Positions 8,378-16,961 of a DNA stretch of 64,000 bases are shown here, piece by piece. This DNA is from UBA9619 sp964630665. Lineage in GTDB: Bacteria > Pseudomonadota > Gammaproteobacteria > Arenicellales > UBA868. The stretch is taken from NCBI GenBank assembly GCA_964630665.1, contig CAZVVN010000007.1:1-64000 (forward strand), given 5' to 3'. Numbering within the stretch: position 1 is the first letter of the stretch; the number at the start of each line of letters is the position of its first letter. The notes beneath the pieces were generated by a model. It ran no database searches, had not been told where the DNA came from, and saw only the letters and a program-made list of their open reading frames with translations. Made by a program: the position numbers and the translations under genes.

Positions 8378-9463
8378 ATGGATCTCCCGGGTCGGAGTAA
8401 GCTCGAACAACTGATCGAGCGGCAGGAGGAAATCAACGCACTGTTGTCCGATCCGGGTGTGATTGCACAGCAACAGACCTTCCGCGGTCTTTCCATCGAA
8501 CTGTCCAACATCTCGCCTGTGGTCGCACAGTTCCAGAACTACTGCCAGCTGGAGCTGGAGCTGGAGCAGGCGCGGAATATGCTGGGAGATAACGACATTT
8601 CAATCCGCAAGCTGGCGCAGGAGGAACTGCCTGGCCTTGAAACGCAGCTGGAAAACCTGCAAATCGAACTGCAGAAACTTCTGATACCCAGGGACCCTAA
8701 TGACGACCGGAATATCTTTCTTGAAATCCGGGCCGGTACGGGCGGAGACGAAGCGGCCCTTTTTGCCGGTGACCTTTTCCGTATGTACAGCAACTTCGCC
8801 GAAAAACAGCACTGGAAAATTGAAGCGCTGAGCCGGAACGCCGGTGACCACGGTGGTTTCAAGGAAATCATCAGTCGCATCACTGGCCGGGGTGCTTACT
8901 CGTCGCTGAAGTTCGAGTCAGGTGTACACCGGGTCCAGAGGGTGCCTGAAACCGAAGCGCAGGGCCGCATACACACCTCTGCATGTACCGTCGCCATCCT
9001 GCCGGAGGCCGATGAAATCAGTGATGTTCAGCTCGAGAGCAGCGAACTCAGGGTAGATACCTATCGAGCATCCGGCGCAGGTGGCCAGCACGTCAATCGC
9101 ACCGACTCGGCGGTGCGTCTTACGCACCTGCCGACCGGCATGGTGGTCGAATGCCAGGACGAACGTTCCCAGCACAAGAACAAAGCCCGCGCGATGTCTA
9201 TCCTGCGCTCCCGCCTGCTCGAAGCAGAGCAGCGCAAGCAGCAGCAAGAAGTGGCGGAAAACCGGCGAAACCTGGTTGGCAGTGGCGACCGGTCGGAACG
9301 GATCCGGACCTACAATTTCCCTCAAGGCCGCGTCACCGACCACCGGATCAATCTCACACTCTACAAACTAGAGGAGATTCTCACGGGTGATCTGGACCAG
9401 CTGGTGGAACCCCTGGGTGCCGAACATCAGGCGGACCTGCTCGCCGCTCTGGCTGCAGGATGA
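8378..9463 (+). CDS. prfA: Peptide chain release factor 1
   Basis: RF1 recognises UAA and UAG and triggers peptide release. The 361-residue protein has the codon-recognition region and the catalytic GGQ in GAGGQHVNRTDSAVRLTH (GGQ near residue 235). The Gln is methylated by PrmC, encoded next. An N-terminal coiled-coil-like helix with Glu/Leu/Gln repeats is visible at about residues 50-105. Length is normal. The stop codon overlaps the prmC start as ATGA. Confidence 0.97.
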   Translation: MDLPGRSKLEQLIERQEEINALLSDPGVIAQQQTFRGLSIELSNISPVVAQFQNYCQLELELEQARNMLGDNDISIRKLAQEELPGLETQLENLQIELQKLLIPRDPNDDRNIFLEIRAGTGGDEAALFAGDLFRMYSNFAEKQHWKIEALSRNAGDHGGFKEIISRITGRGAYSSLKFESGVHRVQRVPETEAQGRIHTSACTVAILPEADEISDVQLESSELRVDTYRASGAGGQHVNRTDSAVRLTHLPTGMVVECQDERSQHKNKARAMSILRSRLLEAEQRKQQQEVAENRRNLVGSGDRSERIRTYNFPQGRVTDHRINLTLYKLEEILTGDLDQLVEPLGAEHQADLLAALAAG

Positions 9464-10359
9464 CGTCCGGTAACGTTACTGCGCTGCTCTTAAGAGCGGC
9501 TCGGGAACTGTCTGCGGTAACCCCGACCCCGGCACTGGACGCAGAGTTACTGTTGTGCGCCGTCTGTGGTCTGAACCGGACCGATCTCGCGACTCGCCGT
9601 TCAGTGGAACTGACAGCAAAGCAGTCACAGAACTTGTCAGACCTTATCGAACGCCGCGCTGCGGGTGAGCCTGTCGCCTACCTGCTCGGCCACAAGGAGT
9701 TCTGGTCGCTGGATCTCGCTGTCAGCCCAGCGACGCTGATTCCTCGACCCGAGACCGAACAGTTGGTAGAACAAGTGCTGGCACTGATTCCGCCCAACAC
9801 CCCGTGCCGCATTGCTGAACTCGGCACCGGAAGCGGTGCAGTAGCACTGGCTATTGCGTCGGAAAGACCGCTGGTTCATGTTACCGCCACCGACATCTCC
9901 CAAGCGGCGCTGCAGGTGGCATCATCCAACGCCCGCAGGCTTGGGATCCAGAATGTAGCGTTCCTGTGTGGTGACTGGTTCGCCCCCATCCATAGATCCT
10001 GCTTCCGGCTGATTGTCAGTAATCCACCTTATGTCCGTAACCAAGATCCGCTGCTCCAATCCAGCACGAACCATGAGCCCCGCGCTGCGCTGTTGGCAGG
10101 CAACGACGGTTTGCAGGCGCTAAGAACCATTGGCTGTGGCGCTGCTGCTCACCTCGAATCTGCGGGTGTCCTGGTGCTGGAACATGGTCACGACCAGGCC
10201 CCGTCACTGCGAGCTTTGTTGTCGGCAGCCGGTTTCAGTTCTATATTTACCCGTGCAGATGGTGCTGGTCTGCCGCGTGTCACTTTTGGACAGCTAGAGA
10301 GGACAACGGATCATGTTCGGATCTGCCCAGAGAAAACTGGAACTGCCCGCCAACAATGA
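9460..10359 (+). CDS. prmC: Release factor glutamine methyltransferase PrmC (HemK)
   Basis: PrmC methylates the Gln of the GGQ motif of RF1 and RF2 using SAM. The 299-residue protein has the N-terminal helical domain, the SAM-binding IAELGTGSGAVALAIA (about residues 118-133) and the diagnostic NPPY motif in LIVSNPPYVRNQDP (about residues 186-199). It is translationally coupled to prfA. The last 47 bases overlap the start of msrA in another frame, and the C-terminal region after VTFGQLE looks like an extension beyond the usual family end. Confidence 0.95.
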   Translation: MTSGNVTALLLRAARELSAVTPTPALDAELLLCAVCGLNRTDLATRRSVELTAKQSQNLSDLIERRAAGEPVAYLLGHKEFWSLDLAVSPATLIPRPETEQLVEQVLALIPPNTPCRIAELGTGSGAVALAIASERPLVHVTATDISQAALQVASSNARRLGIQNVAFLCGDWFAPIHRSCFRLIVSNPPYVRNQDPLLQSSTNHEPRAALLAGNDGLQALRTIGCGAAAHLESAGVLVLEHGHDQAPSLRALLSAAGFSSIFTRADGAGLPRVTFGQLERTTDHVRICPEKTGTARQQ

Positions 10360-10960
10360 GGCACTGCCCGGCCGTGACCAGCCGATGGCCCTGCCCAACA
10401 GGCATTTCGTACACGGTCGTCCCATCAAACCACCCTTTCCTGTCGGCAGCCGGACGGCCGTATTCGGGCTCGGCTGTTTCTGGGGCGCGGAAAAATGCTT
10501 CTGGGAACTGGAGGGCGTCGCCACGAGTGCCGTTGGGTACGCGGCAGGGGCAACTCCCAACCCCACCTATCAGGAAGTCTGCACGGGCCTGACCGGGCAC
10601 AACGAAGTGGTGCTGGTGGTCTACGACCCGTCGGTGACGACCTATTCGTTGCTGCTCGGCGTATTCTTCGAGTCTCATGATCCCACCCAGGGTATGCGGC
10701 AGGGAAACGACGTGGGCACGCAGTACCGCTCAGGAATTTACACTTTCGACGAGGACCAGCGAAGTACGGCCATAGACTTCAAGGCATCCTACCAGAGCGT
10801 GCTGGACAAACATGGGCTTGGTGAGATCACCACTGAAATCATTGATGCGCCGTGCTTCTATTATGCCGAGGAATACCACCAGCAGTACCTGGCCAGGAAC
10901 CCCGCTGGCTACTGTGGTCTGGGAGGGACCGGAATCAGCTGCCCCGTACCGGCCCGTTAG
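10313..10960 (+). CDS. msrA: Peptide-methionine (S)-S-oxide reductase MsrA
   Basis: MsrA repairs methionine S-sulfoxide in proteins. The catalytic motif GLGCFWGAEKCFW is present (Cys near residue 53), and the C-terminus GYCGLGGTGISCPV supplies resolving cysteines. The 215-residue length matches the E. coli-type enzyme with its N-terminal extension. The ATG lies inside the 3' end of prmC, preceded by GAGAGG about nine bases upstream, so the 47-base overlap looks genuine. The gene ends about 31 bp from the convergent DUF1820 gene. Confidence 0.95.
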   Translation: MFGSAQRKLELPANNEALPGRDQPMALPNRHFVHGRPIKPPFPVGSRTAVFGLGCFWGAEKCFWELEGVATSAVGYAAGATPNPTYQEVCTGLTGHNEVVLVVYDPSVTTYSLLLGVFFESHDPTQGMRQGNDVGTQYRSGIYTFDEDQRSTAIDFKASYQSVLDKHGLGEITTEIIDAPCFYYAEEYHQQYLARNPAGYCGLGGTGISCPVPAR

Positions 10961-10974
10961 GTCTGTAGCAGACC
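10960..10974. repeat. Short inverted repeat between convergent genes
   Basis: GGTCTG-TAG-CAGACC is a perfect 6-bp inverted repeat with a 3-base loop. It starts at the last base of the msrA stop codon and precedes the convergent DUF1820 gene by 17 bp. The position suggests a bidirectional transcription end, but no T-tract follows on either strand, so a standard intrinsic terminator is not supported. Confidence 0.35.
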
Positions 10975-10991
10975 ACTCTATGGGAGCTGAT

Positions 10992-11330
10992 TCAGTCTGA
11001 AGCTGGCGGCTTTATTGGCATGGGGAAAGTTGAGACGTTGCCCATCTTCTCGCCTTCGGCCGGGGTGACTTTAGATTTCCCCTCCTTATCGACTTCATCT
11101 ATGCGGATCACTGCGTGGAGCGGGATATACGTAACCTTCACCCCACTGAATTCCGCTTTCAGTTTTTCTTCTGAAGGATCGACGACCAGCTTTGATCTCT
11201 CGCCGAAGAGAATGTCACCGACTTCTACGAAGGCATACATCGCACCCTGGGTAACCTCGTGAGCGTACAATTCGTAGACATTGCCCTGGTTGTGAAAAAC
11301 AACCCGGAAGATACTTTTCTTTTTGGCCAT
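10992..11330 (-). CDS. DUF1820 family protein
   Basis: This 112-residue cytoplasmic protein opens KSIFRVVFHNQGNVYELYA and continues with FVEVGDILFGE and VTYIPLHAVIRIDEV. I recognise this pattern as the DUF1820 family, which is widespread in gammaproteobacteria. The short beta-rich sequence has no signal peptide or membrane segment and ends in a Pro/Ser tail. No biochemical role is known to me. It stands alone, convergent with msrA and divergent from dacB. Confidence 0.85.
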   Translation of the reverse strand: MAKKKSIFRVVFHNQGNVYELYAHEVTQGAMYAFVEVGDILFGERSKLVVDPSEEKLKAEFSGVKVTYIPLHAVIRIDEVDKEGKSKVTPAEGEKMGNVSTFPMPIKPPASD

Positions 11331-11454
11331 GGTCCCGCGTTTGTATGAGTAGCGGGCCTTGATGACCCGTGTTTCTCAAATTATAAGGCTCTCTGACATC
11401 GACTCCAAGTGATCAGTTAAACAGAACTCTACCGGTCGAACAACAGCCTGACAC

Positions 11455-12894
11455 GTGATTCAAGCCCCTTCAACAATCAACAGCCTGTTTCTGTCAGCTG
11501 TGCTGCTCTTTCTGGCTATGACTGCAGAATCCCGGGCTGAGCTGCCCGCCGGAGTGGCAGCCCTGCTTGCGCAGCGGTCTGTGCCACCGGAATCACTCAG
11601 CGTGTACATCAAGCAAGTGGGGCATTCGTCACCCCTGGTAGAACACCTGGCCGAGGTCCCGAGGAATCCTGCCTCCACTATGAAGCTGGTGACAACAGCA
11701 GCGGCTTTAGAGTTGCTCGGACCCGACTATCGCTGGAATACAGGTCTCTTTGTGGACGGCAAACTGAAGGACGGAACCCTCAAGGGAGACTTGATTTTGA
11801 AGGGTGGTGGTGACCCGTGGCTGGTGATGCAAAGATTCTGGCTTTTGTTACGCGAATTGCAGCAACGAGGCTTACAACGAATCGATGGAGACCTGATAAT
11901 CGATGCCAGTCTGTACGACGATACTGCTATTGCCGGCCAAACAGTTGACGGAAGAATCTATCGGACCTACAACACGCGGCCCAGCGCCGTGCTGCTCAAT
12001 TTTGCGGCCACTCATTTTCGGATTCGTCGGATAGGCCACCAGCTTGCAGTTGACGTTGAGCCGCCTGCAGCCACTTTGCAGATTGAAAACCGACTGAAAC
12101 CCCTCTCCGGCAAGTGTGGCGGAAGGACCAGAGATATTTCTATGGATGTAGTGGGCCAGAATCGAAATCAAACCACCGTACGATTTAGTGGCACCTACCC
12201 CCCGGCCTGCGGTGACCACAAACGACTGCGAAGAGTGCTGCCGCACCACCAGTACGTCTATGGAGTGTTCCGCAGCCTGTGGCAAGAGATGGGTGGAACT
12301 CTGACGGGTAGCTGGCGCCCTGGGCCTGTACCCGAGAATGCCCGGCTGTTGGTCAACTTCCAGTCAGTTCCACTGGCGGATGTGGTCAAGAAAATTAACA
12401 AGTTCAGCAACAACGTCATGAGCCGAAACCTTCTGCTGACCCTAGCTGCGGAACATGCGGGGAAACCCGCCCAACCTGCCGGGGGATCCACGGTGATACG
12501 GGACTGGCTGCAGCAAACCGGCCTGGATGATTCGGGGTTTGTGGTCATGAACGGTGCGGGGCTCTCCCGCGATGCCCGGCTTACGGCACGGGGCCTGGGC
12601 CAACTGCTGGAGCACATGCACTTCAGCCCCCTGGCAGCTGAGTTCATAGCCTCGCTTCCGATAGCCGGCACGGATGGCTCCGTCCGCCGACGCTTTCGGG
12701 GAGTGGGCGAAAAAGGGCAATTACGGCTGAAGACTGGTGTGCTCAGAAACGTCCGAGCCATCGCAGGCTACGTCCAGACAGCGCCCGGGAAAACCTGGGT
12801 CTTGGTGCTACTGCACAACCACAGCTCCGCCGAGGGCGCTTCCAAACTGGAGATCCAGGAACACCTGATCCGCTGGTTGTACCAACAGAAATAA
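11455..12894 (+). CDS. dacB: D-alanyl-D-alanine carboxypeptidase/endopeptidase (PBP4 type)
   Basis: This 479-residue periplasmic peptidase trims or cleaves peptidoglycan cross-links. It starts at GTG with a signal peptide (LFLSAVLLFLAMTAESRAE, cleavage near residue 28). The three penicillin-binding motifs are in order: SxxK in NPASTMKLV (Ser near residue 75), SxN in KFSNNVMSRN (about residue 315) and KTG in LRLKTGVLRN (about residue 425). The large insert between the first two is typical of class C PBP4. It is a single gene with long flanking non-coding segments. Confidence 0.93.
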   Translation: MIQAPSTINSLFLSAVLLFLAMTAESRAELPAGVAALLAQRSVPPESLSVYIKQVGHSSPLVEHLAEVPRNPASTMKLVTTAAALELLGPDYRWNTGLFVDGKLKDGTLKGDLILKGGGDPWLVMQRFWLLLRELQQRGLQRIDGDLIIDASLYDDTAIAGQTVDGRIYRTYNTRPSAVLLNFAATHFRIRRIGHQLAVDVEPPAATLQIENRLKPLSGKCGGRTRDISMDVVGQNRNQTTVRFSGTYPPACGDHKRLRRVLPHHQYVYGVFRSLWQEMGGTLTGSWRPGPVPENARLLVNFQSVPLADVVKKINKFSNNVMSRNLLLTLAAEHAGKPAQPAGGSTVIRDWLQQTGLDDSGFVVMNGAGLSRDARLTARGLGQLLEHMHFSPLAAEFIASLPIAGTDGSVRRRFRGVGEKGQLRLKTGVLRNVRAIAGYVQTAPGKTWVLVLLHNHSSAEGASKLEIQEHLIRWLYQQK

Positions 12895-13252
12895 AAACCG
12901 TTTCTGCATCTGGCCCGGATCAACGACAAGGACCTGGGATACCACGCTACTGGGTTGGCAGAGAACCCCTCAACAGCAGCCGGGCTGTCCATGGCCTGGA
13001 TTTCTGGGCCTCAGTCTGCTGGCTACAATTTACGCCCTTTTTCAATAATTTTTCGCTATTATTTAAATAACTAATTGATTATTAGTATTATTCTTAAAGA
13101 TCATTGAGCGCTAGGGAATCGGATTTGGCGCCCTCAACAACGATCTGACTTGTCAAGTCTATCTTTTGAGGCCCCGAGCGTATACAACTGTAGGTCAGGA
13201 GCATCAGGACTTTCGCTATCTGGTCCAGGCTCGAACGAGAGGTAGACAAATC
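12895..13252 (+). promoter_or_regulatory. Long AT-rich leader region of gltA
   Basis: This is a 358-base stretch without a convincing gene. Bases about 13,022-13,110 are strikingly AT-rich for this window (runs such as TTTTTCAATAATTTTTCGC and TTATTTAAATAACTAATTG) and are the likely promoter zone, although I cannot fix one -35/-10 pair. Closer to gltA, nested inverted repeats occur: CCTCAA (13132-13137) with TTGAGG (13166-13171), enclosing GACTT-GTC-AAGTC (13147-13159). These could form a 5' leader stem. Just after dacB, CAGAAA/TTTCTG arms (12886-12906) form a weak hairpin without a T-run. Confidence 0.4.
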
Positions 13253-14647
13253 ATGGCAGACGCAACCCAGCGGAAAATCATCGAGCCGGCCCAGGCCGTA
13301 CGACATTCGTTCACGCTGACCGACAATGAGACCGGCGACAGCTGGGAACTTCCTACGCTGCACGGTTCAATCGGCCCTAAAGTCATTGATATCCGCAAGC
13401 TCTACGGGCAGAGCGGAGTCTTCACTTATGATCCGGGATTCACCTCGACCGCTTCGTGCTCCTCTGAGATCACCTATATCGACGGTGAGCAGGGCATTCT
13501 GCTGCACCGTGGTTACCCGATCGATCAGTTGGCTGAGAAAACCGACTTCACGGATGTCTGTTATCTGTTACTGCACGGTGAACTGCCGTCGCCAGAGGAA
13601 AAAATCGAGTTTGATTCGAACATCACTCAGCACACCATGCTGCACGAGCAGCTGGTCAGGTTTTACAGCGGCTTTGTCCGCAGTGCCCACCCGATGGCGA
13701 TCATGGTGGGGGTCGTCGGTGCACTGTCGGCTTTTTATCACGACAGCACGGACATCAACGACCCGCTGCAGAGGATGATTGCGGCCCACAGACTGATTGC
13801 AAAAATGCCTACCATCGGTGCCTATGCATTCAAGTACTCGCTGGGTCAACCGTTTCAGTATCCCAACAACGACTTGACGTATTCAGAAAACCTCCTGCGT
13901 CTGATGTTTTGTGTCCCTACCGTGGACTACGAGATCAATCCGGTGCTGGCCCGAGCCCTGGACCGAATATTGATCCTTCACTCAGATCACGAACAGAACG
14001 CCTCCACCTCGACCGTACGACTTGCAGGATCATCACAAGCCAACCCGTTCGCCTGCGTGGCGGCCGGAATCGCGAGCTTGTGGGGCCCGGCACATGGTGG
14101 CGCCAACGAAGCGGTTCTTAAGATGCTGGACGAGATCGGAACCCGGGATCGCATCTCCAAGTACATTGGAAAGGCGCAGGATCCTGAGGACAAATTTCGC
14201 CTGATGGGATTCGGCCACAGGGTGTACAAGAACCACGACCCACGGGCAAAGGTGATGCGCAACACCTGCCACGAGGTCCTAAACGAACTAGGTATCCAGG
14301 ACCCGACACTTGATCTCGCAATGGAAATGGAGCGGATCGCACTCGAAGACGATTACTTCCTCGAGAAGAAACTCTACCCGAACGTTGACTTTTATTCTGG
14401 CATCATCCTGCGAGCACTTGGCTTCCCAACCAATATGTTTACGGTCCTCTTCGCAATTGGCCGGACCGTCGGCTGGATAGCCCACTGGAAAGAGATGCTT
14501 GAATCTTCCGAAAGTAAGATCGGTCGCCCGCGTCAGCTCTATGTCGGCAACGAACAACGGGAGTTCACGGCGGTCGCACAACGCGAGCATACAGAGCGAA
14601 AGATCAGCTGGTCGTGGCTTTGGGGTGGGCAACGCAACGGGAAGTAA
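13253..14647 (+). CDS. gltA: Citrate synthase
   Basis: The type II enzyme condenses acetyl-CoA with oxaloacetate at the entry of the TCA cycle. I start at MADATQRK because the family core GSIGPKVIDIRKLYG then begins about 37 residues in. An in-frame codon further upstream would add 29 atypical residues. Catalytic residues are visible in LHSDHEQNASTSTVR (His), GFGHRVYKNHDPRAK (His) and NVDFYSGIIL (Asp). The 464-residue product exceeds the usual length of about 430 because of an N-terminal lead and about 18 extra C-terminal residues after the RPRQLYVG region. Confidence 0.95.
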   Translation: MADATQRKIIEPAQAVRHSFTLTDNETGDSWELPTLHGSIGPKVIDIRKLYGQSGVFTYDPGFTSTASCSSEITYIDGEQGILLHRGYPIDQLAEKTDFTDVCYLLLHGELPSPEEKIEFDSNITQHTMLHEQLVRFYSGFVRSAHPMAIMVGVVGALSAFYHDSTDINDPLQRMIAAHRLIAKMPTIGAYAFKYSLGQPFQYPNNDLTYSENLLRLMFCVPTVDYEINPVLARALDRILILHSDHEQNASTSTVRLAGSSQANPFACVAAGIASLWGPAHGGANEAVLKMLDEIGTRDRISKYIGKAQDPEDKFRLMGFGHRVYKNHDPRAKVMRNTCHEVLNELGIQDPTLDLAMEMERIALEDDYFLEKKLYPNVDFYSGIILRALGFPTNMFTVLFAIGRTVGWIAHWKEMLESSESKIGRPRQLYVGNEQREFTAVAQREHTERKISWSWLWGGQRNGK

Positions 14648-14673
14648 CTGGTAGAGAAAGCAGCACGTTCGTG

Positions 14674-14922
14674 ATGGAGTGTGTGATCTACAAAGGCTCT
14701 CGCAGAGCAGGCACGTATCTTTTCATCGAACGCGAATCGGACTTCTCCAGGGTACCGGCGACACTTCTGGATGCCCTCGGTACCCTCGAGAAAGTGATGT
14801 CCCTGAAACTTCTTCACGGCCGGACACTGGCAGGTGCAGACCCGGTGGCCGTCCGACAGCAACTCCGGTATGCCGGGTTCTACCTCCAGCTGCCACCGAC
14901 AGACTCCGACATCACTTTCTAG
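14674..14922 (+). CDS. ycgL: YcgL domain protein
   Basis: The 82-residue product starting MECVIYKGSRRAGTYLFIE matches the YcgL family, including FSRVPATLLDALG in the middle and the highly conserved C-terminal AGFYLQLPP. An upstream in-frame extension overlaps gltA and lacks similarity, so I used the ATG 26 bases after gltA. The family is a small alpha/beta fold of unknown function in gammaproteobacteria, often near rnd or minCDE. The spacing suggests co-transcription with gltA or with the next gene. Confidence 0.85.
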   Translation: MECVIYKGSRRAGTYLFIERESDFSRVPATLLDALGTLEKVMSLKLLHGRTLAGADPVAVRQQLRYAGFYLQLPPTDSDITF

Positions 14923-14954
14923 CGAGAAGTACAAACCCAGACCGGGCCTCAGCT

Positions 14955-15329
14955 ATGCTGACCAAGATCCTGTTCACGCTGGCCGTCATCATTGCTGTCG
15001 CGCTGATCTTCAGGGTGAAATCTCAGCCTGCCAGACAAGCCGATCAGCCCGACGTCGATCAGCCGGTGGGCGGGGTTTCCGCCCGATTCATCGCTTACAC
15101 CTTGCTCGGATTGGTCATCGCGACATCGGCACTGGTGTTCGTGCTGCACTGGAACGAGCAGCATCAAATTATGAATATCCAAGTCACCGACAGCCAGGGA
15201 CAGCTGATAACCTACCAGGCCTACAAGAAATCCATCGATGGGCGTCGCTTCACGACCCTCGATGGTATTAAGGTCACTCTCGGCGCCGACGACCGCATTG
15301 CGATACTTGAACAGGATCAGCTGCCTTGA
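14955..15329 (+). CDS. Small membrane protein of unknown function
   Basis: This 124-residue protein has two clear hydrophobic segments, LTKILFTLAVIIAVALIF (about residues 2-19) and IAYTLLGLVIATSALVFVL (about residues 55-74). They are separated by a Gln/Asp/Pro-rich linker. A soluble C-terminal domain of about 45 residues follows (ITYQAYKKSIDGRRFTTLDG). It follows ycgL by 32 bp. I do not recognise the family, and the topology suggests an inner-membrane anchor with a small beta-rich tail. The internal ATG was chosen because upstream in-frame sequence is antiparallel shadow of ycgL and not hydrophobic. Confidence 0.65.
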   Translation: MLTKILFTLAVIIAVALIFRVKSQPARQADQPDVDQPVGGVSARFIAYTLLGLVIATSALVFVLHWNEQHQIMNIQVTDSQGQLITYQAYKKSIDGRRFTTLDGIKVTLGADDRIAILEQDQLP

Positions 15330-15428
15330 GCGGGCGTGCTCGGCCTACGGCTGAACCTGTTAACATCACGGGATGAAAACCAGACCTCAAGGTCGCAGCG
15401 TATTGGGCCACTCCTAGGAGGCTATCGA

Positions 15429-15995
15429 ATGAACACCAGACCCGTTACCACAGTTCTGTTCGTCGTGATGTTACTCGGTACCAGCTTGCCTGCACAAAGT
15501 GCGGATTTCTCTCCTTTTCTTGGTAGCTTTGAAGGCCAGGCCCGGATCGTTGGAGAGGATCAGGACACGCCGCCGCGCGATGTCACGGTCGAGATTGAAA
15601 AACACAAGAAGGGCTTCACGGTCAGCTGGGTGACGACCAAGACCAGCACCTCTGGAAAGAAGAAAAAGAAAGAGTATTCGATCGATTTCTTACCGACCGA
15701 CCGCAAGGGCATTTACGCGGCGGGGCAGAAAGTCAACGTTTTCGGCGGCCGACAACCCCTGGATCCTCTCAAAGGGGATCCCTACCTGTGGGCACGTATC
15801 CGGGACAATCAGCTGGCGATCTTCGGTTTGCTGATCCACGATACCGGAGAATTTGAACTATTCAGTTACCACCGGACACTATTGGACCAAGGCAACACAA
15901 TGGACCTTCACTACCATCGGATCGAGGAGGACAGTGAAGGTCGGCCTGGTGAGGAATTTGAGGTGAAAGGGACGCTGACCCGCACTGCGGACTGA
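15429..15995 (+). CDS. Secreted protein of unknown function
   Basis: The chosen ATG has a strong TAGGAGG eight bases upstream and yields a 188-residue precursor. Its signal peptide is TTVLFVVMLLGTSLPAQSA, cleaved near residue 24. The mature part is predicted periplasmic and beta-rich, with FLGSFEGQARIVG at its start, a Lys-rich stretch STSGKKKKKEYS and a conserved-looking IFGLLIHDTGEFELFSYHR. I do not recognise a named domain. Earlier in-frame sequence lacks a ribosome site and would bury the signal peptide. Confidence 0.72.
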   Translation: MNTRPVTTVLFVVMLLGTSLPAQSADFSPFLGSFEGQARIVGEDQDTPPRDVTVEIEKHKKGFTVSWVTTKTSTSGKKKKKEYSIDFLPTDRKGIYAAGQKVNVFGGRQPLDPLKGDPYLWARIRDNQLAIFGLLIHDTGEFELFSYHRTLLDQGNTMDLHYHRIEEDSEGRPGEEFEVKGTLTRTAD

Positions 15996-16061
15996 CCCTT
16001 AACAACACGGAAACCGTGGAGACCCACTGAAGGCTACGGATACTGCTGAACATTCCTGGGA

Positions 16062-16832
16062 CTACTGTTCGAAACGAAAATCCTTCAGATTTATCCCAAG
16101 CTCCGCATCGGTCACTAAAGAGACCAGTTTCTTTGCCAGCCGTGCATCTTCTCGGCCATCACGCAGCTTGCTTCCGAGCTTGCCGGTAATATCACCCGCG
16201 GCTGCCAGCACTCCCTCGAGGGTGGCATGATCATTCAGCAGCTTGACTGCCGTGTGCACACCAACTGATCGGACTCCGGGTATTCCGAGCGAACTGTCTC
16301 CGGCCAGCGCGAACAGGTCAGCCAGAACCTCCGGCTCCACACCAAACCGTTCCCTGGTCCAGTTTCGATCATGCTCAAGATCAGCAAAATGATCGTAGAC
16401 CCGGACCCCGAACCCGATCAACTGACAGAAACTCTTGTCTGTGGACACAACCGTGACCTGACCGTTCGCATCAGCGACTCGTTTCGCGATGGTCGCAATC
16501 ACGTCATCTGCCTCCAGCCCGGGGATCGTTACTGATCTGACACCGATAGTTAAGTAAGCCTCGAGAACATCGGGCAGGATCTCGTGCAACTCTTCCGGCA
16601 TCGGTGAACGGTTCTTCTTGTAGTCGGGGTAGAGTTCCTTTCGCCAACCCGGTTGATCGCTGTCCAGGGCGCAGACAGCATGGGTCGCGGGGTGGGAGCG
16701 CAAAGCACGCTGCAACGAGAACAAGCACGCATTGACGACCGACTCAGACCTGGTTTCCGGCGTCCCGGTCAGCGGTACGCCAGCGTACACCCGTCGAATT
16801 AAATTTAGCCCGTCAACCAGCAGCACATGCAC
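16062..16832 (-). CDS. xni: Flap endonuclease Xni (ExoIX)
   Basis: Xni belongs to the 5'-3' exonuclease/FEN family related to the N-terminal domain of DNA polymerase I. The 256-residue protein carries VLLVDGLNLIRRVYAG, the arch/metal region GLEADDVIATIAKR with paired Asp (about residues 105-119), VVSTDKSFCQL and the helix-hairpin-helix GDSSLGIPGVRSVG (about residues 180-193). The start is GTG with GGGAGGA seven bases upstream. It is convergent with the secreted-protein gene and downstream of hslU. Confidence 0.92.
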   Translation of the reverse strand: MHVLLVDGLNLIRRVYAGVPLTGTPETRSESVVNACLFSLQRALRSHPATHAVCALDSDQPGWRKELYPDYKKNRSPMPEELHEILPDVLEAYLTIGVRSVTIPGLEADDVIATIAKRVADANGQVTVVSTDKSFCQLIGFGVRVYDHFADLEHDRNWTRERFGVEPEVLADLFALAGDSSLGIPGVRSVGVHTAVKLLNDHATLEGVLAAAGDITGKLGSKLRDGREDARLAKKLVSLVTDAELGINLKDFRFEQ

Positions 16833-16961
16833 CGTGCCGTCCTCCCGCCTGGGGTGGACGACTCAGTATACGCCTGGCAGTAGCCCCTGTCAGGGTTGGA
16901 AGGTTCGGCTTGTTAAGCGCTTGGGGACATGGACTCGTCGTACTAAAGACCGGACCGCAAA

